Shown piece by piece: positions 1 through 8,737 of a DNA stretch of 64,000 bases. How positions within the stretch are numbered: the first letter of the stretch is position 1; each line of letters opens with the position of its first letter. Under the pieces are notes generated by a model that saw only the letters and a program-made list of their open reading frames with translations, was not told where the DNA came from and did not search any database. The translations under genes were made by a program, and so were the position numbers. Origin of the DNA: Affinundibacterium fentianense (GTDB lineage: Bacteria > Pseudomonadota > Gammaproteobacteria > Burkholderiales > Burkholderiaceae_D); the NCBI RefSeq assembly GCF_018139545.1, contig NZ_JAGSPJ010000006.1, forward strand, positions 62,001-126,000, read 5' to 3'.

Positions 1-315
1 CTTGATCTGGATGACTACAACCATGATACCGACGATGGTTTGCATATCACCTCAATGGCGGGAACTTGGATGGCTGTGGTAGAGGGCTTTGGTGGCGTGC
101 GGGTACGCGAAGGAGGATTGCAATTAAATCCAAGTTTGCCGAAGCAATGGCAAGCTTATTCATTCCGGATTACTTTCCGCAAGTCTTTGTTGAAAATCAC
201 TGTTAAGCCTGACGTGATTTGCATTGAGAATGAATCCGACGTAGGGATTGAGTTGGCAGTCTATGGCCAGGCGCACAACGTGTTGGGGCGTCAAGTATTG
301 CGTCTGCCGCGGTAA
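1..315 (+). CDS. Glycoside hydrolase family 65 phosphorylase, C-terminal end (partial)
   Basis: The reading frame is open from the first base of the window and ends at TAA 313-315, so only about the last 104 residues are present. The segment DTDDGLHITSMAGTW followed by GVRVREGGLQLNP is typical of the end of the (alpha/alpha)6 barrel and the C-terminal beta-sandwich of GH65 maltose/kojibiose/trehalose phosphorylases, which cleave a disaccharide with phosphate to give beta-glucose 1-phosphate and glucose. The catalytic Glu lies upstream of the window, so the exact substrate cannot be told. The GH13 alpha-glucosidase downstream on the same strand fits a maltose or maltodextrin utilisation locus. 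Family assignment is fairly secure; substrate is inference. Confidence 0.82.
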   Translation, partial: LDLDDYNHDTDDGLHITSMAGTWMAVVEGFGGVRVREGGLQLNPSLPKQWQAYSFRITFRKSLLKITVKPDVICIENESDVGIELAVYGQAHNVLGRQVLRLPR

Positions 316-705
316 GTAGTTCGGCTCAGTGAGTGGGCTATGCCGGTGTCGTGATCGCGATAAATCATAGTTAAGCCGGTGTAGGAATTGTCATTCTATG
401 CAGAGAGTGCTATGGTGGACCTGAAAAGGCTCTTAGCTTGAAATTGGTGCATCATCAATTTGTGTCATGCGGTTTTTAGTAACTTATTTCTTGCTCACAT
501 CGGAGGGGATAATTCGATCGTGAGTTTCGGCTCCCTCCTTGCGAGAGCAAGTGAGGGGCTTTTTTTATGAATAGAATAAAGTTGCTTGGTGTTGATACGG
601 CAGCCAAGACCGCCGTGTAAAAACCTGCGGTTTTTCGCCAAACTGTCATGTCAATCATTTTTGTTTGCTTTTGTTGGATCTTCAAATAAGTTTGTAGGCC
701 GAATC
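316..705. other. Intergenic region between GH65 and GH13 genes
   Basis: 390 bases without a supported gene. It contains one good intrinsic terminator (533-566). A longer frame beginning at TTG 586 runs in phase into the GH13 gene, but its extra 40 residues do not resemble the family N-terminus and it starts just after the terminator, so it is treated as non-coding leader. Confidence 0.6.
533..566 (+). terminator. Intrinsic terminator upstream of the alpha-glucosidase gene
   Basis: Stem CCCTC-CTTGC pairs with GCAAG-(T)-GAGGG around a GAGA loop and is followed by GC and seven T. It lies 217 bases after the GH65 stop and 140 bases before the GH13 start, so it either ends the upstream operon late or attenuates transcription into the alpha-glucosidase gene. 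Confidence 0.75.
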
Positions 706-2340
706 ATGAAGAATACCCTAAACGATACCTCCGAATGGTGGCGCGAAGCAGTGATTTATCAAGTCTATCCGCGCAGTTTTAAAGATAGTAATGGGGATGG
801 AATAGGTGACTTGCGTGGTATCACGGAAAAATTAGACTACATTGCAGATCTTGGTGTTGATATCGTTTGGATCTCGCCTTTCTTTACGTCACCAATGAAA
901 GATTTTGGCTACGATGTCGCAGATTATTGCAATGTCGATCCTTTATTTGGGCGATTGGAAGATTTTGACGAGCTAGTGGAGCGTGCACATCAACTTGGTC
1001 TAAAAATCATGATTGATCAGGTTCTGTCCCACACCTCCGATATTCATCCATGGTTCATTGAAAGCCGCCTTAACCGAGATAATCCGAAGGCAAACTGGTA
1101 TGTATGGGCGGATCCTAAACCTGATGGCACGCCACCGAATAATTGGTTGTCTATTTTTGGCGGTTCAGCATGGCAATGGGACACACGTCGTCGTCAGTAT
1201 TATTTGCATAATTTTTTGACCAGTCAGCCTGACATGAATTTTCATCACCCAGAAGTGCAAGCAGCACATTTGGCGAATATGCGTTTTTGGTTGGACCGTG
1301 GCGTCGATGGTTTCCGCATGGATGCCTGTATTTACCATTTTCATGATCAAGCTTTACGCGATAATCCAGTCGCGGCAAAGCAGAATACAGTCAATGTCGC
1401 AGCCTCAAACCCTTACGGCATGCAAGCACATATTTATGATAATTCGCGACCAGAAAATCTCGCTTTTCTAGAAAAAGTGCGTTGTCTATTGGACGAGTAT
1501 CACGCCATTTCGATCGGCGAAATTGGTGCGGATGACGCGCTTGAGGTGATGGCACAATACACCGAAGGCGGACGCCGCTTGCACATGGCATATAGTTTTA
1601 ATTTATTGACCGCAGAGTTCTCGGCAGCACATTTTCGTCGGCAGGTTGAGTCCTTTGAAGCTAGAGTGAAAGATGGTGGTGCATCATGGTCCGTTGGCAA
1701 TCATGATGTGATGCGTGTATTGACACGCTGGGGCGGTGCGGAACCGAAGCCAGCCTTTGCAAAGTTGATCTTAACACTGCAATTGGCACTCAAAGGCACA
1801 CCTTGTTTGTATCAAGGCGATGAGTTGGGACTGCCTGAAGCGCAATTGTCTTACGAAGATTTGCAAGATCCTGTCGGATTGACGTTTTGGCCTGAGTCGA
1901 AAGGGCGCGATGGATGTCGAACACCGATCCCATGGAACGCTTCCGAAGAGTTTGCTGGATTCTCAGGGTGCAAGCCCTGGTTGCCTATCCCTGCGGCACA
2001 TCTCGCGTTTGCAGCGAATCAGCAGGAAAAGGATGTCGACTCAGTGCTGCATTTTACGAGGCGTATCATGCGTTGGCGCAAAACTATTCCACAGTTGTTG
2101 CGGGGTGACATACAGTTTTTTGATTTGCCCGAGCCGATCCTTGGATTTAGCCGCGAGTTGGAGGGTGCCCCTGATCTTGTTGTTGCTTTCAATTTAAGCG
2201 ATCGCCCAGTGCGTGTTGAGTTGCCTATAGTAAGAGATGCTATTGCTCTTTCAGGGCATGGACTCTCTGGGCAAAAAGAAGATGGCCATTTGTATTTGCC
2301 AGCATATGGTGGCTGGTTTGGTATTAAACGCAGCACATAA
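706..2340 (+). CDS. Alpha-glucosidase, GH13 family
   Basis: 544-residue cytoplasmic alpha-amylase-family enzyme predicted to hydrolyse alpha-1,4 (or alpha-1,6) glucosidic bonds of maltose-type oligosaccharides. The start at ATG 706 gives the usual family opening (WWREAVIYQVYPRSF). Conserved GH13 regions are intact: DQVLSHTS (region I), GFRMDA with the nucleophile Asp (region II), IGEIG with the acid/base Glu (region III) and GNHD (region IV). No signal peptide is seen. Length is normal for oligo-1,6-glucosidase/alpha-glucosidase types. The neighbouring GH65 phosphorylase fragment suggests a joint role in maltodextrin breakdown. Exact linkage specificity cannot be decided from sequence alone. 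Confidence 0.9.
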   Translation: MKNTLNDTSEWWREAVIYQVYPRSFKDSNGDGIGDLRGITEKLDYIADLGVDIVWISPFFTSPMKDFGYDVADYCNVDPLFGRLEDFDELVERAHQLGLKIMIDQVLSHTSDIHPWFIESRLNRDNPKANWYVWADPKPDGTPPNNWLSIFGGSAWQWDTRRRQYYLHNFLTSQPDMNFHHPEVQAAHLANMRFWLDRGVDGFRMDACIYHFHDQALRDNPVAAKQNTVNVAASNPYGMQAHIYDNSRPENLAFLEKVRCLLDEYHAISIGEIGADDALEVMAQYTEGGRRLHMAYSFNLLTAEFSAAHFRRQVESFEARVKDGGASWSVGNHDVMRVLTRWGGAEPKPAFAKLILTLQLALKGTPCLYQGDELGLPEAQLSYEDLQDPVGLTFWPESKGRDGCRTPIPWNASEEFAGFSGCKPWLPIPAAHLAFAANQQEKDVDSVLHFTRRIMRWRKTIPQLLRGDIQFFDLPEPILGFSRELEGAPDLVVAFNLSDRPVRVELPIVRDAIALSGHGLSGQKEDGHLYLPAYGGWFGIKRST

Positions 2341-2486
2341 GCGATTGCGATAGCGACAAGAGTTTGAGCGCGGAGATTGAGCATACCGTTGAATCTAGGG
2401 GGGCGAGCCGCACTCGGTTATCCTTATTTCCGTTTATACTGCTTTTTCTTGGAAAATTCTCAACGACCTTTCTTACGGATAAGAAC

Positions 2487-3179
2487 ATGCAAATTAGCAA
2501 AAGACGATTTACGCAAATGTTGGCTGGTACAAGTTTCGGTGTATTGACGAATTCGGTCTTCGCAAGTGTCGCGGCACCCGAATTAGGGGTGGAATATAAG
2601 TTGCTCCGTCAGCCCCAAGCGCTTTCCGGTGATATTGGAAAGAAAATCGAAGTGATAGAATTTTTTGCTTATTACTGTCCTCATTGTTATGCACTCGAGC
2701 CAGTATTGGCTGACTGGGTCAAAAAACAAGGGGACAAAATCGCGTTTAAGCGAATCCACGTTTTAAATCCTGGGGTTGAATCGCAGCAAAAATTATTTTT
2801 TGCGTTGGATGCGATGGGGAAAGCCGAGGAGTTACATTTGAAGGTGTTCGAGGCCTATCATGTGAAACGAAATCGGTTGCTGACGGATGATCAGGTACGA
2901 GCATTCATCGATACAACCACAATCGATAAGACGGCATTTAACAACGCTTACAAGTCGTTTTCTGTTTTGACAAAGCAAGGGCGTTCGAGTCGCGTAATGG
3001 CTGACTATGAAATTGAATCGTGGCCAACATTAGTTCTCGATGGGCGACTCCAAACTTCACCGAGTATGGCCGCGCGAGGCATGGGTCGAGTGACCGAACA
3101 ACAACAGAATGAGGCAGTGTTGCCGATTTTGGATTTTCTTGTCAACAAAGCGCAAAAAGAAAAAGCAAGCAAGGCTTAA
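2487..3179 (+). CDS. dsbA: Thiol:disulfide interchange protein DsbA-like
   Basis: 230-residue periplasmic thioredoxin-fold oxidase that introduces disulfides into secreted proteins. An N-terminal signal segment (about residues 1-28, KRR then a hydrophobic run ending near VFASVA) precedes the DsbA domain. The active site C64-P-H-C67 in FFAYYCPHC and the cis-Pro in SWPTLVLDG are present. An open frame extends upstream to 2364, but ATG 2487 directly precedes the signal peptide and is preferred. The likely electron acceptor, DsbB, is not in the window. The type IV pilins encoded at 39.5-40.6 kb carry a cysteine pair and are plausible substrates; that link is inference. Confidence 0.92.
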   Translation: MQISKRRFTQMLAGTSFGVLTNSVFASVAAPELGVEYKLLRQPQALSGDIGKKIEVIEFFAYYCPHCYALEPVLADWVKKQGDKIAFKRIHVLNPGVESQQKLFFALDAMGKAEELHLKVFEAYHVKRNRLLTDDQVRAFIDTTTIDKTAFNNAYKSFSVLTKQGRSSRVMADYEIESWPTLVLDGRLQTSPSMAARGMGRVTEQQQNEAVLPILDFLVNKAQKEKASKA

Positions 3180-3245
3180 GATTTCGTTGTAGTAGCAAAA
3201 AATACCAAGATGGAAGTATTTTGAGCAAAAGTAACTTGTTAAAAG

Positions 3246-3272
3246 TCACCTGCGAATGAAACTCGCAGGTGA
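3246..3272 (-). terminator. Hairpin between dsbA and the FabH-like gene, probable terminator
   Basis: A perfect 10-bp stem (TCACCTGCGA / TCGCAGGTGA) with a 7-base loop lies between the convergent genes. Read on the minus strand it is followed by CTTTTAAC, a short U-rich run, so it probably ends the FabH-like transcript; it could also slow transcription from dsbA. Confidence 0.6.
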
Positions 3273-3291
3273 TCTGAGCAAAAAGCCGACG

Positions 3292-4419
3292 TTAATCGGA
3301 GAGTTTTTGGACGACTACGCAGCCAATTGAGTAGCCCGCACCGAATGAGCAAATTACCCCTAAAGCACCTTTCTTTAGATCATCTTGGTGTTTATGGAAG
3401 GCAATGATAGAACCAGCCGAGGACGTATTAGCATAGGTGTCTAAAATGGTAGGAGATTCTTCCGCCGTTGCATCTCGTCCTAAGATGAGACGAGCGATCA
3501 AGAGATTCATGTTGAGGTTGGCTTGATGTAACCAAAAACGTTGGACCTGGTTGACATCGAGGCTCGCAGTCTGCACTGTGGCCGTAATGGTTTCTGCAGC
3601 CATAGGACAAACTTCCTTAAACACTTTGCGACCTTGTTGGCGGAACAGTTTGTCCGATTTACCGACACCGCTTTCGTCTGCGCGGTTTAAGAAGCCGAAG
3701 TTATTCCGAATATTGTTTGAAAATTGGGTTTTTAGTTTCATTCCCAATATGGCAAATTGATGTCGCGATGTCGCCAAATCTGCTCGCTCCAATAAAATCG
3801 CAGTGCATGCGTCACCAAAAATAAAATGGCTGTCGCGATCGCGCCAATTCAAGTGACCACTTGTAATTTCAGGGTTCACAACCAAAACCGCGCGAGCTTG
3901 GCCACTCTGGATCGCACTCATGGCCGCTTGAATACCAAAGGTTGCGGACGAACAAGCAACGTTGATGTCATAACCATAGCCATCGATTCCCAGTGCGTTT
4001 TGAATCTCTACTGCCATTGCAGGGTAGGCACGCTGCATATTGCTTGCGGCGCAGATGACAGCGTCGACATCAGCAGTTGTTTTGCCAGCACGCTCTAGGG
4101 CTTGCTTGGCGGCAGCGACCGCCATTTCACACATAATCGAAGGTTCGTCATCACTACGTTCGGCAATATGCGGCACCATACGATTGATATCGAGTACGCC
4201 AGATTTATTGATCACATAGCGTGACTTAATGCCTGATGCTTTTTCGATAAAGGCTTCGCTCGAGGGCTCGAGTGCCGCGATTGCGCCACTTGCAATAGCG
4301 TCTGCGTTATTTTGATTGAATTGTTCAACGTAGGCATTAAAACTGGCGATCAACTCTTGATTGGAGATGGATTCGGCAGGTGTGTAAAGTCCCGTGCCGC
4401 TGATGACGACTTGATTCAT
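3292..4419 (-). CDS. Beta-ketoacyl-ACP synthase III family protein (FabH-like)
   Basis: 375-residue thiolase-fold enzyme predicted to condense an acyl-CoA starter with malonyl-ACP. The Cys-His-Asn triad is visible: Cys156 in [12 protein letters not shown], His in [10 protein letters not shown] and Asn in [10 protein letters not shown]. The protein is about 50 residues longer than E. coli FabH, with an insertion near residues 25-60, as in the FabH-like paralogues of Pseudomonas and Vibrio rather than the fab-operon enzyme. It stands alone with no fatty-acid operon around it, supporting a paralogue role such as a specialised starter unit or fatty-acid salvage. ATG 4419 has GAGGAA upstream on the minus strand. 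Confidence 0.85.
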   Translation of the reverse strand: MNQVVISGTGLYTPAESISNQELIASFNAYVEQFNQNNADAIASGAIAALEPSSEAFIEKASGIKSRYVINKSGVLDINRMVPHIAERSDDEPSIMCEMAVAAAKQALERAGKTTADVDAVICAASNMQRAYPAMAVEIQNALGIDGYGYDINVACSSATFGIQAAMSAIQSGQARAVLVVNPEITSGHLNWRDRDSHFIFGDACTAILLERADLATSRHQFAILGMKLKTQFSNNIRNNFGFLNRADESGVGKSDKLFRQQGRKVFKEVCPMAAETITATVQTASLDVNQVQRFWLHQANLNMNLLIARLILGRDATAEESPTILDTYANTSSAGSIIAFHKHQDDLKKGALGVICSFGAGYSIGCVVVQKLSD

Positions 4420-4629
4420 CTGGATTCCTCGGTTGGAGTAAAGAAGGCACCACTTCTTTTGGCGGTGCTTGGCACGCCGATTTTACACGCCTAAAGCAGC
4501 CTTGCTACAAAATAAGGCAGAACTTAGAGGTTTTACTCGAACCTAGCTTGTGTCGACGAAAGGCTGAAATTTGTCGTCTGAAACATTCGATAGCATCTCA
4601 GATAAAACCAGCTCTTATTACAGCTCTTA

Positions 4630-5262
4630 TTAGACAGCCAAATATCGCCCTGGACGGTGATTGAGCATGATCGCTAAATTCAGCACAACAGCGCCCAAAA
4701 TGGATGCAATCATTGCCATTGGCGTTACCAATAAGAATGAAGCAACAACAATACACAAATCGATCCCCATTTGTAATTTCCCAGCGCGAAACCCGTGTTT
4801 GTCTTGTAGGTACAAGGTTAAAATATTAATGCCGCCAAGACTTGCTTGGTGACGGAACAGAACAATAAATCCGACACCCATTAATGAGCCACCAATGATG
4901 GCGACGTACAAAGGTGTCAGTTCGCTGAGCTGTATCATTTTGGGATGTAAACTCGACAATACAGAAACGAGGGCAACAGAGATAAAAGTTTTGAGTGTGA
5001 ATTTCCAACCCATTCTTTTCCAGGCAAGCCAATAAAAAGGGAGGTTCAGCGTGAAAAAAACCGCACCAAAACTCAATCCTGTCGCGTAGTGCACCAGAAA
5101 AGCCAGCCCTGCTGTACCACCGGTAAACAACCCCGCTTGGTTAAATAGCGCCACGCCTAGCGAAACGAGTAAAGTCCCTGTCAGGATTGCCAAGACATCT
5201 TCAAGCAGATTATGCGGTACGCTGACGGGCGGACGGGATGGGGAAGACATGCTTGTTTTCAT
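4630..5262 (-). CDS. YitT-family integral membrane protein
   Basis: 210-residue hydrophobic protein with five or six predicted membrane spans and the YitT/DUF161 signature: VSLGVALFNQAGLFTGGTAGLAFL near the N-terminus and FRHQASLGGINILTLYLQD in the C-terminal half, a motif resembling the paired glycine-rich repeats of the family. The DUF2179 cytoplasmic domain of longer YitT proteins is absent. The function of the family is not established; transport is presumed. An upstream TTG (5292) is possible, but ATG 5262 is the more usual start. Nothing nearby points to a substrate. Confidence 0.8.
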   Translation of the reverse strand: MKTSMSSPSRPPVSVPHNLLEDVLAILTGTLLVSLGVALFNQAGLFTGGTAGLAFLVHYATGLSFGAVFFTLNLPFYWLAWKRMGWKFTLKTFISVALVSVLSSLHPKMIQLSELTPLYVAIIGGSLMGVGFIVLFRHQASLGGINILTLYLQDKHGFRAGKLQMGIDLCIVVASFLLVTPMAMIASILGAVVLNLAIMLNHRPGRYLAV

Positions 5263-5724
5263 GTTGGGTACGTTGAAGAGCGATAGATGCAAGGGATGCA
5301 GGATAGTCGATGCTTTACCTTGGTTGATTCTTATGGTGCTCGAAATCGGTAGGAAGTCATCAGCGCGTATTGTAATCGCGATGCGTCCTCAAACCCCAAC
5401 TGCCTAAAGCTTTCCGGCGTTTTGTTGATGCGTGTCAAACAGTGGGGTCGAACTGAAGTATTGAATTTGTCTAGACGACAAATGTAAAGAATTTTTCGGT
5501 TTCGAGAACTGACCGAATTGCTAACACGGCGTCTGTGCAATTCGACAATCGTGTCAGCGCTGTGATTGGAAAGCAAGGCGCTATGACGAAAAATCGGCTG
5601 GCACAGTTTTGCGACTGCGCAGATATGCGCAAAAATTTAAACTGCCTTGATAGGGCCTCGAATATCCTATTCAAGGCCCAGCTGCGATGATCAAATTAGG
5701 CAAGAGGTTAAAGGTTCACAAGGT
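5263..5724. other. Intergenic region with one strong hairpin
   Basis: About 460 bases without a convincing gene; short frames on the minus strand have no recognisable composition. The notable element is a 12-bp imperfect hairpin at 5653-5679 (GGGCCTCGAATA / TATTCAAGGCCC, 3-base loop), about 45 bases past the stop of the TPR gene on the minus strand, which could be its transcript end although no tight T-run follows. Confidence 0.5.
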
Positions 5725-6717
5725 TCAAATGGAAGCTTTTAGTAATCGCAATTGTTCTTCAGCATCGCTTTTACTTTTCTTTGCAAGTTCGGGTTTAAAA
5801 TTGAGCGCTTTTTCGAATGTTGCAATTGCTTTCACCTTTTCACCCAATTGCTGCCATGCTTTTGCCAAACGATAGTACGCGTTCGCATTGGCGTCGATTG
5901 CGATTGATTTTTCAAAATGGGGAACGGCATCTTTCATTTTGCCTTGTTCTTGTAGAGTTTTGCCCATGCCATAAAAACCCAGTGACGAATCGGGAAACCG
6001 TTGGCACAGTTCGCGGAAAATTCTTTCGGCCTCCGTCATTTTCTTCTCGTTCACTAAGCTATGTCCAATATTGGATAAGGTATTTCGCTGATGTTTCGCC
6101 AATGACTCAGAATTCGAGGTGTTGACGGCGAGCGCTCCAGAGATCGCGCGCTCCATGTTTTCTTCGTGGAGATCCAGTGATGCTTGGAGTAGTGCTCCCG
6201 CGGCGGGACTAACTTTGATTGTTTCAACAATCAGATCTTTTGCTTTGCCAGTCCCACCACCGACAAAGCTGGGTGCTTGTAGATAAAATTGCATGAGAGA
6301 GCTTCGTGCATCAAAATTGAACGCATCGAGTTCAATTGCTTTTTTGAATGAATCGCGAATCTTACCGACATAACTAATCGCAGACATGACGCCTCCGCGC
6401 ATGGCTTTGGTACCCAGAACGTTTCCAAGTGATTCATGGCATTCTGAATGCTTGGGATTGTGCGCGATACATTGTTCGGCAATTTTTACTGCTTCGTCTA
6501 GGCGACTTTCTTTTCCTTCAATTAGGATTAATTCGGTGCGCGCGACTAAGGCATCGGGATTATTTGGCTCGGTTGCCAGTTTCGTGCTCACTGCCTTTTC
6601 GACGTCGGCATATTTTTTTGCCTTAATCAGAGCGTCATATTCATGCGCTTGAACCAGTTGAGTAGCGCAAATAGTTAAAAACAAAATACTCGTTTTGAGT
6701 GTGAATGGAGTAGTCAT
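5725..6717 (-). CDS. Tetratricopeptide-repeat protein, probably periplasmic
   Basis: 330-residue protein beginning with a signal peptide (MTTPFTLKTSILFLTICATQ, cleavage near VQA-HE). The remainder is helical and holds several TPR-like units: residues about 20-85 (ALVARTEL, IAEQCIAHNP), and a clearer set in the last 100 residues (EAERIFRELCQRFPDSSLGFYGMG, DAVPHFEKSIAIDANANAYYRLA, KAIATFEKALNFKPELA). TPR proteins serve as scaffolds; no enzymatic domain is seen. An extra upstream TTG start (6741) would add eight residues before the signal peptide and is less likely. No operon partner is evident. Confidence 0.8.
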   Translation of the reverse strand: MTTPFTLKTSILFLTICATQLVQAHEYDALIKAKKYADVEKAVSTKLATEPNNPDALVARTELILIEGKESRLDEAVKIAEQCIAHNPKHSECHESLGNVLGTKAMRGGVMSAISYVGKIRDSFKKAIELDAFNFDARSSLMQFYLQAPSFVGGGTGKAKDLIVETIKVSPAAGALLQASLDLHEENMERAISGALAVNTSNSESLAKHQRNTLSNIGHSLVNEKKMTEAERIFRELCQRFPDSSLGFYGMGKTLQEQGKMKDAVPHFEKSIAIDANANAYYRLAKAWQQLGEKVKAIATFEKALNFKPELAKKSKSDAEEQLRLLKASI

Positions 6718-7029
6718 CGAAAAAATTCCAAAGAAAAACAATCGACCATGAAGTTAAAAGTTCATTCTGCGTGATTCAACTTACGTGAACGGGAGGAGTG
6801 TCACTTTTGCATTAACGATTGTCAACGAAATTGCGATGACACATCATTTAATCATGACGAAATGACCAAAATCTGGCGCCAATTGCGCTGAGAATCGATC
6901 TTGCGTCGAAGAAAGGTGAATTACGCCCATTCGCTACTCCGACCTTGATTTTGCTCATTTTTCTGATTGGAATCACTTCTGCGGAGCTTTTGCCACGGAG
7001 TTGTCTTATTTCTAGGGTAAAGTAGAGGC

Positions 7030-8364
7030 TTGTTTATTTTAGAAAGTTGGGCGTTGGATACTTTTTTGTATATCGTCTTAGCGTTGTTTTTGGTGCTATT
7101 GAATGGTTTTTTTGTTGCCGCAGAATTTGGTTTGGTCAAGTTGCGCGCAACACGGGTGCGTAGTCTTGCCAAGATTGGGGGCATTCGAGGAAGATTATTG
7201 GTGACAGTACACCAACATTTGGATGCCTATTTATCAGCTTGTCAGTTGGGCATTACGCTCGCTTCTTTAGGTTTAGGGTGGGTTGGTGAGCCTGCATTTG
7301 CGCGTATTCTTGAGCCAATATTGCTCGCAATTGGGATCGATTCAGCTGAGTGGATACAGCGAATTTCTTTGTTTTTCGCCTTCTTCGTCATCTCATTCCT
7401 GCATATCGTTGTCGGTGAGCTCGCACCGAAATCGATGGCGATTCGCACGCCAGAACGGGTGTCATTGTGGACGGCGCCCACTTTGTATCTTTTCTACTGG
7501 TTGATGTTTCCTGCGATTTGGGTGCTAAATAATAGTGCGAACAAAGTGTTGACTTGGCTTGGACTCGATGCGAATCATGGTAGCGATGCGCACTATTCTC
7601 CGGAAGAACTCAAAATGATATTGCGCGGCAGTCATGCCAGCAAAAAATTGACGCCCGATGAATGGAGCATCATGGCGCAAATGTTAGATTTCGGTGATCT
7701 CGAAATTTCAGATTTGATGCGCCCAATTAACGAAGTGGTGGCTATGTATAAAGACGCTAGCTTAGAAGAAAATATGGCAACCGCAGCGAGGAACCGGTTT
7801 AGTCGGTACCCTTATCTTGATAGCGATGGCGAGACAGTGCTGGGCATGTTGCACTTGAAAGATCTATTTCTAGCGCAGCAGAGTGGTAAAGCCTTGGATG
7901 ATTTAAGTAAACATTTAAGACATGTTGAATATGTCCCGCCTAATACACCGGCACTAGAATTGTTTAGACGCTTCCGTAAGGGCGCACCGCATTTTGCAAT
8001 GGTCGGTTACCGAGATAGTAAGCCCGTCGGTTTTTTAACTCTCGATAATTTATTGAGCGCCTTAGTTGGACAAATACGTGACGAATTCCGTCAAAATGAT
8101 AACGATTGGACTCTACTGGATGACGGCACGCTGATTGGCAAAGGCAGTTTGCCCCTATTCACTCTAGGTATTGCGCTGGGAATCGATCTCGATAGTGAAG
8201 AGGTAGAATCGATCGGTGGACTAATCATGCACGCACTTGGTGACCTCCCCGAAGAAGGGCAAAAAATCGAGTTTCCGCAATTTGATGCGGTTGTTAAGCG
8301 TATGAATGGTCCGCGTATCGTGTTGGTAAGGATACATCCGAAAGCCGAGCAAAACCTCAATTGA
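7030..8364 (+). CDS. CNNM/HlyC-CorC family membrane protein with CBS domains
   Basis: 444 residues. An N-terminal DUF21 (CNNM) transmembrane domain, about residues 1-190, contains GFFVAAEFGLVKLR and the ACQLGITLASLGLGWVGEPA signature. A CBS pair at about 200-325 follows (ISDLMRPINEVVAMY; YVPPNTPALELFRRFR), then a C-terminal CorC_HlyC domain (about 340-430, ESIGGLIMHALGDLPEEG). Family members are implicated in Mg2+/Co2+ efflux or homeostasis; the hemolysin name is historical. The start is TTG 7030, with AGAGG immediately upstream; no ATG occurs near the family N-terminus. Monocistronic, ended by the terminator at 8451-8479. Confidence 0.88.
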   Translation: MFILESWALDTFLYIVLALFLVLLNGFFVAAEFGLVKLRATRVRSLAKIGGIRGRLLVTVHQHLDAYLSACQLGITLASLGLGWVGEPAFARILEPILLAIGIDSAEWIQRISLFFAFFVISFLHIVVGELAPKSMAIRTPERVSLWTAPTLYLFYWLMFPAIWVLNNSANKVLTWLGLDANHGSDAHYSPEELKMILRGSHASKKLTPDEWSIMAQMLDFGDLEISDLMRPINEVVAMYKDASLEENMATAARNRFSRYPYLDSDGETVLGMLHLKDLFLAQQSGKALDDLSKHLRHVEYVPPNTPALELFRRFRKGAPHFAMVGYRDSKPVGFLTLDNLLSALVGQIRDEFRQNDNDWTLLDDGTLIGKGSLPLFTLGIALGIDLDSEEVESIGGLIMHALGDLPEEGQKIEFPQFDAVVKRMNGPRIVLVRIHPKAEQNLN

Positions 8365-8450
8365 CCCGTACAACTGAATTCGATTTGGAAAGTGCAAATC
8401 GGTCTTGTTGGAGAGTTTAAAAATTCGCTCGACAAGCGACATGTGAACTA

Positions 8451-8479
8451 AAAGGACACCTGATGAGTGTCCTTTTTTT
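8451..8479 (+). terminator. Intrinsic terminator after the CNNM gene
   Basis: Nine-base stem AAAGGACAC / GTGTCCTTT with a short loop, running directly into seven T. It lies 87 bases after the CNNM stop codon. Confidence 0.88.
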
Positions 8480-8646
8480 ATTGCGTCAGTTCCATGACAA
8501 ATGGTTTGCACCACGCTGTTGGGTCGGCATTTTATGGAGTGATCGACCAAAGGCAAGATGTGTTGTTGTTTTGCGTAGACTCGCTGGACAATGAGCTTGT
8601 TTTAGCTCAAGGTTACTTGAAGTGAGCATGTTATAACTGAATCAAA

Positions 8647-8668
8647 TTTGATGCTATAGCATGATCAA
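8647..8668. promoter_or_regulatory. Dyad-symmetric site upstream of the c-di-GMP gene
   Basis: The 12-bp perfect palindrome ATGCTATAGCAT is flanked by TTTG and GATCAAA, giving an almost symmetric 22-bp site about 70 bases before the GGDEF/EAL start. It looks like an operator or a -10 region embedded in a dyad. No known consensus is recognised. The surrounding gap (8480-8737) holds nothing else. Confidence 0.35.
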
Positions 8669-8737
8669 AGGGAGCCTCTACGAATTCTCAGGTTAGTCCT
8701 TTCAAACCACTTTTTGCAGAATCGAAAGCAATTGATA

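Noticed and set aside
586-705. N-terminal extension of the alpha-glucosidase from TTG 586.
   Set aside because: The extension is not family-like and starts directly after an intrinsic terminator.
5331-5674. Open frames on the minus strand between the YitT and TPR genes.
   Set aside because: Codon composition is not protein-like, no ribosome-binding site is seen, and the frames overlap each other.
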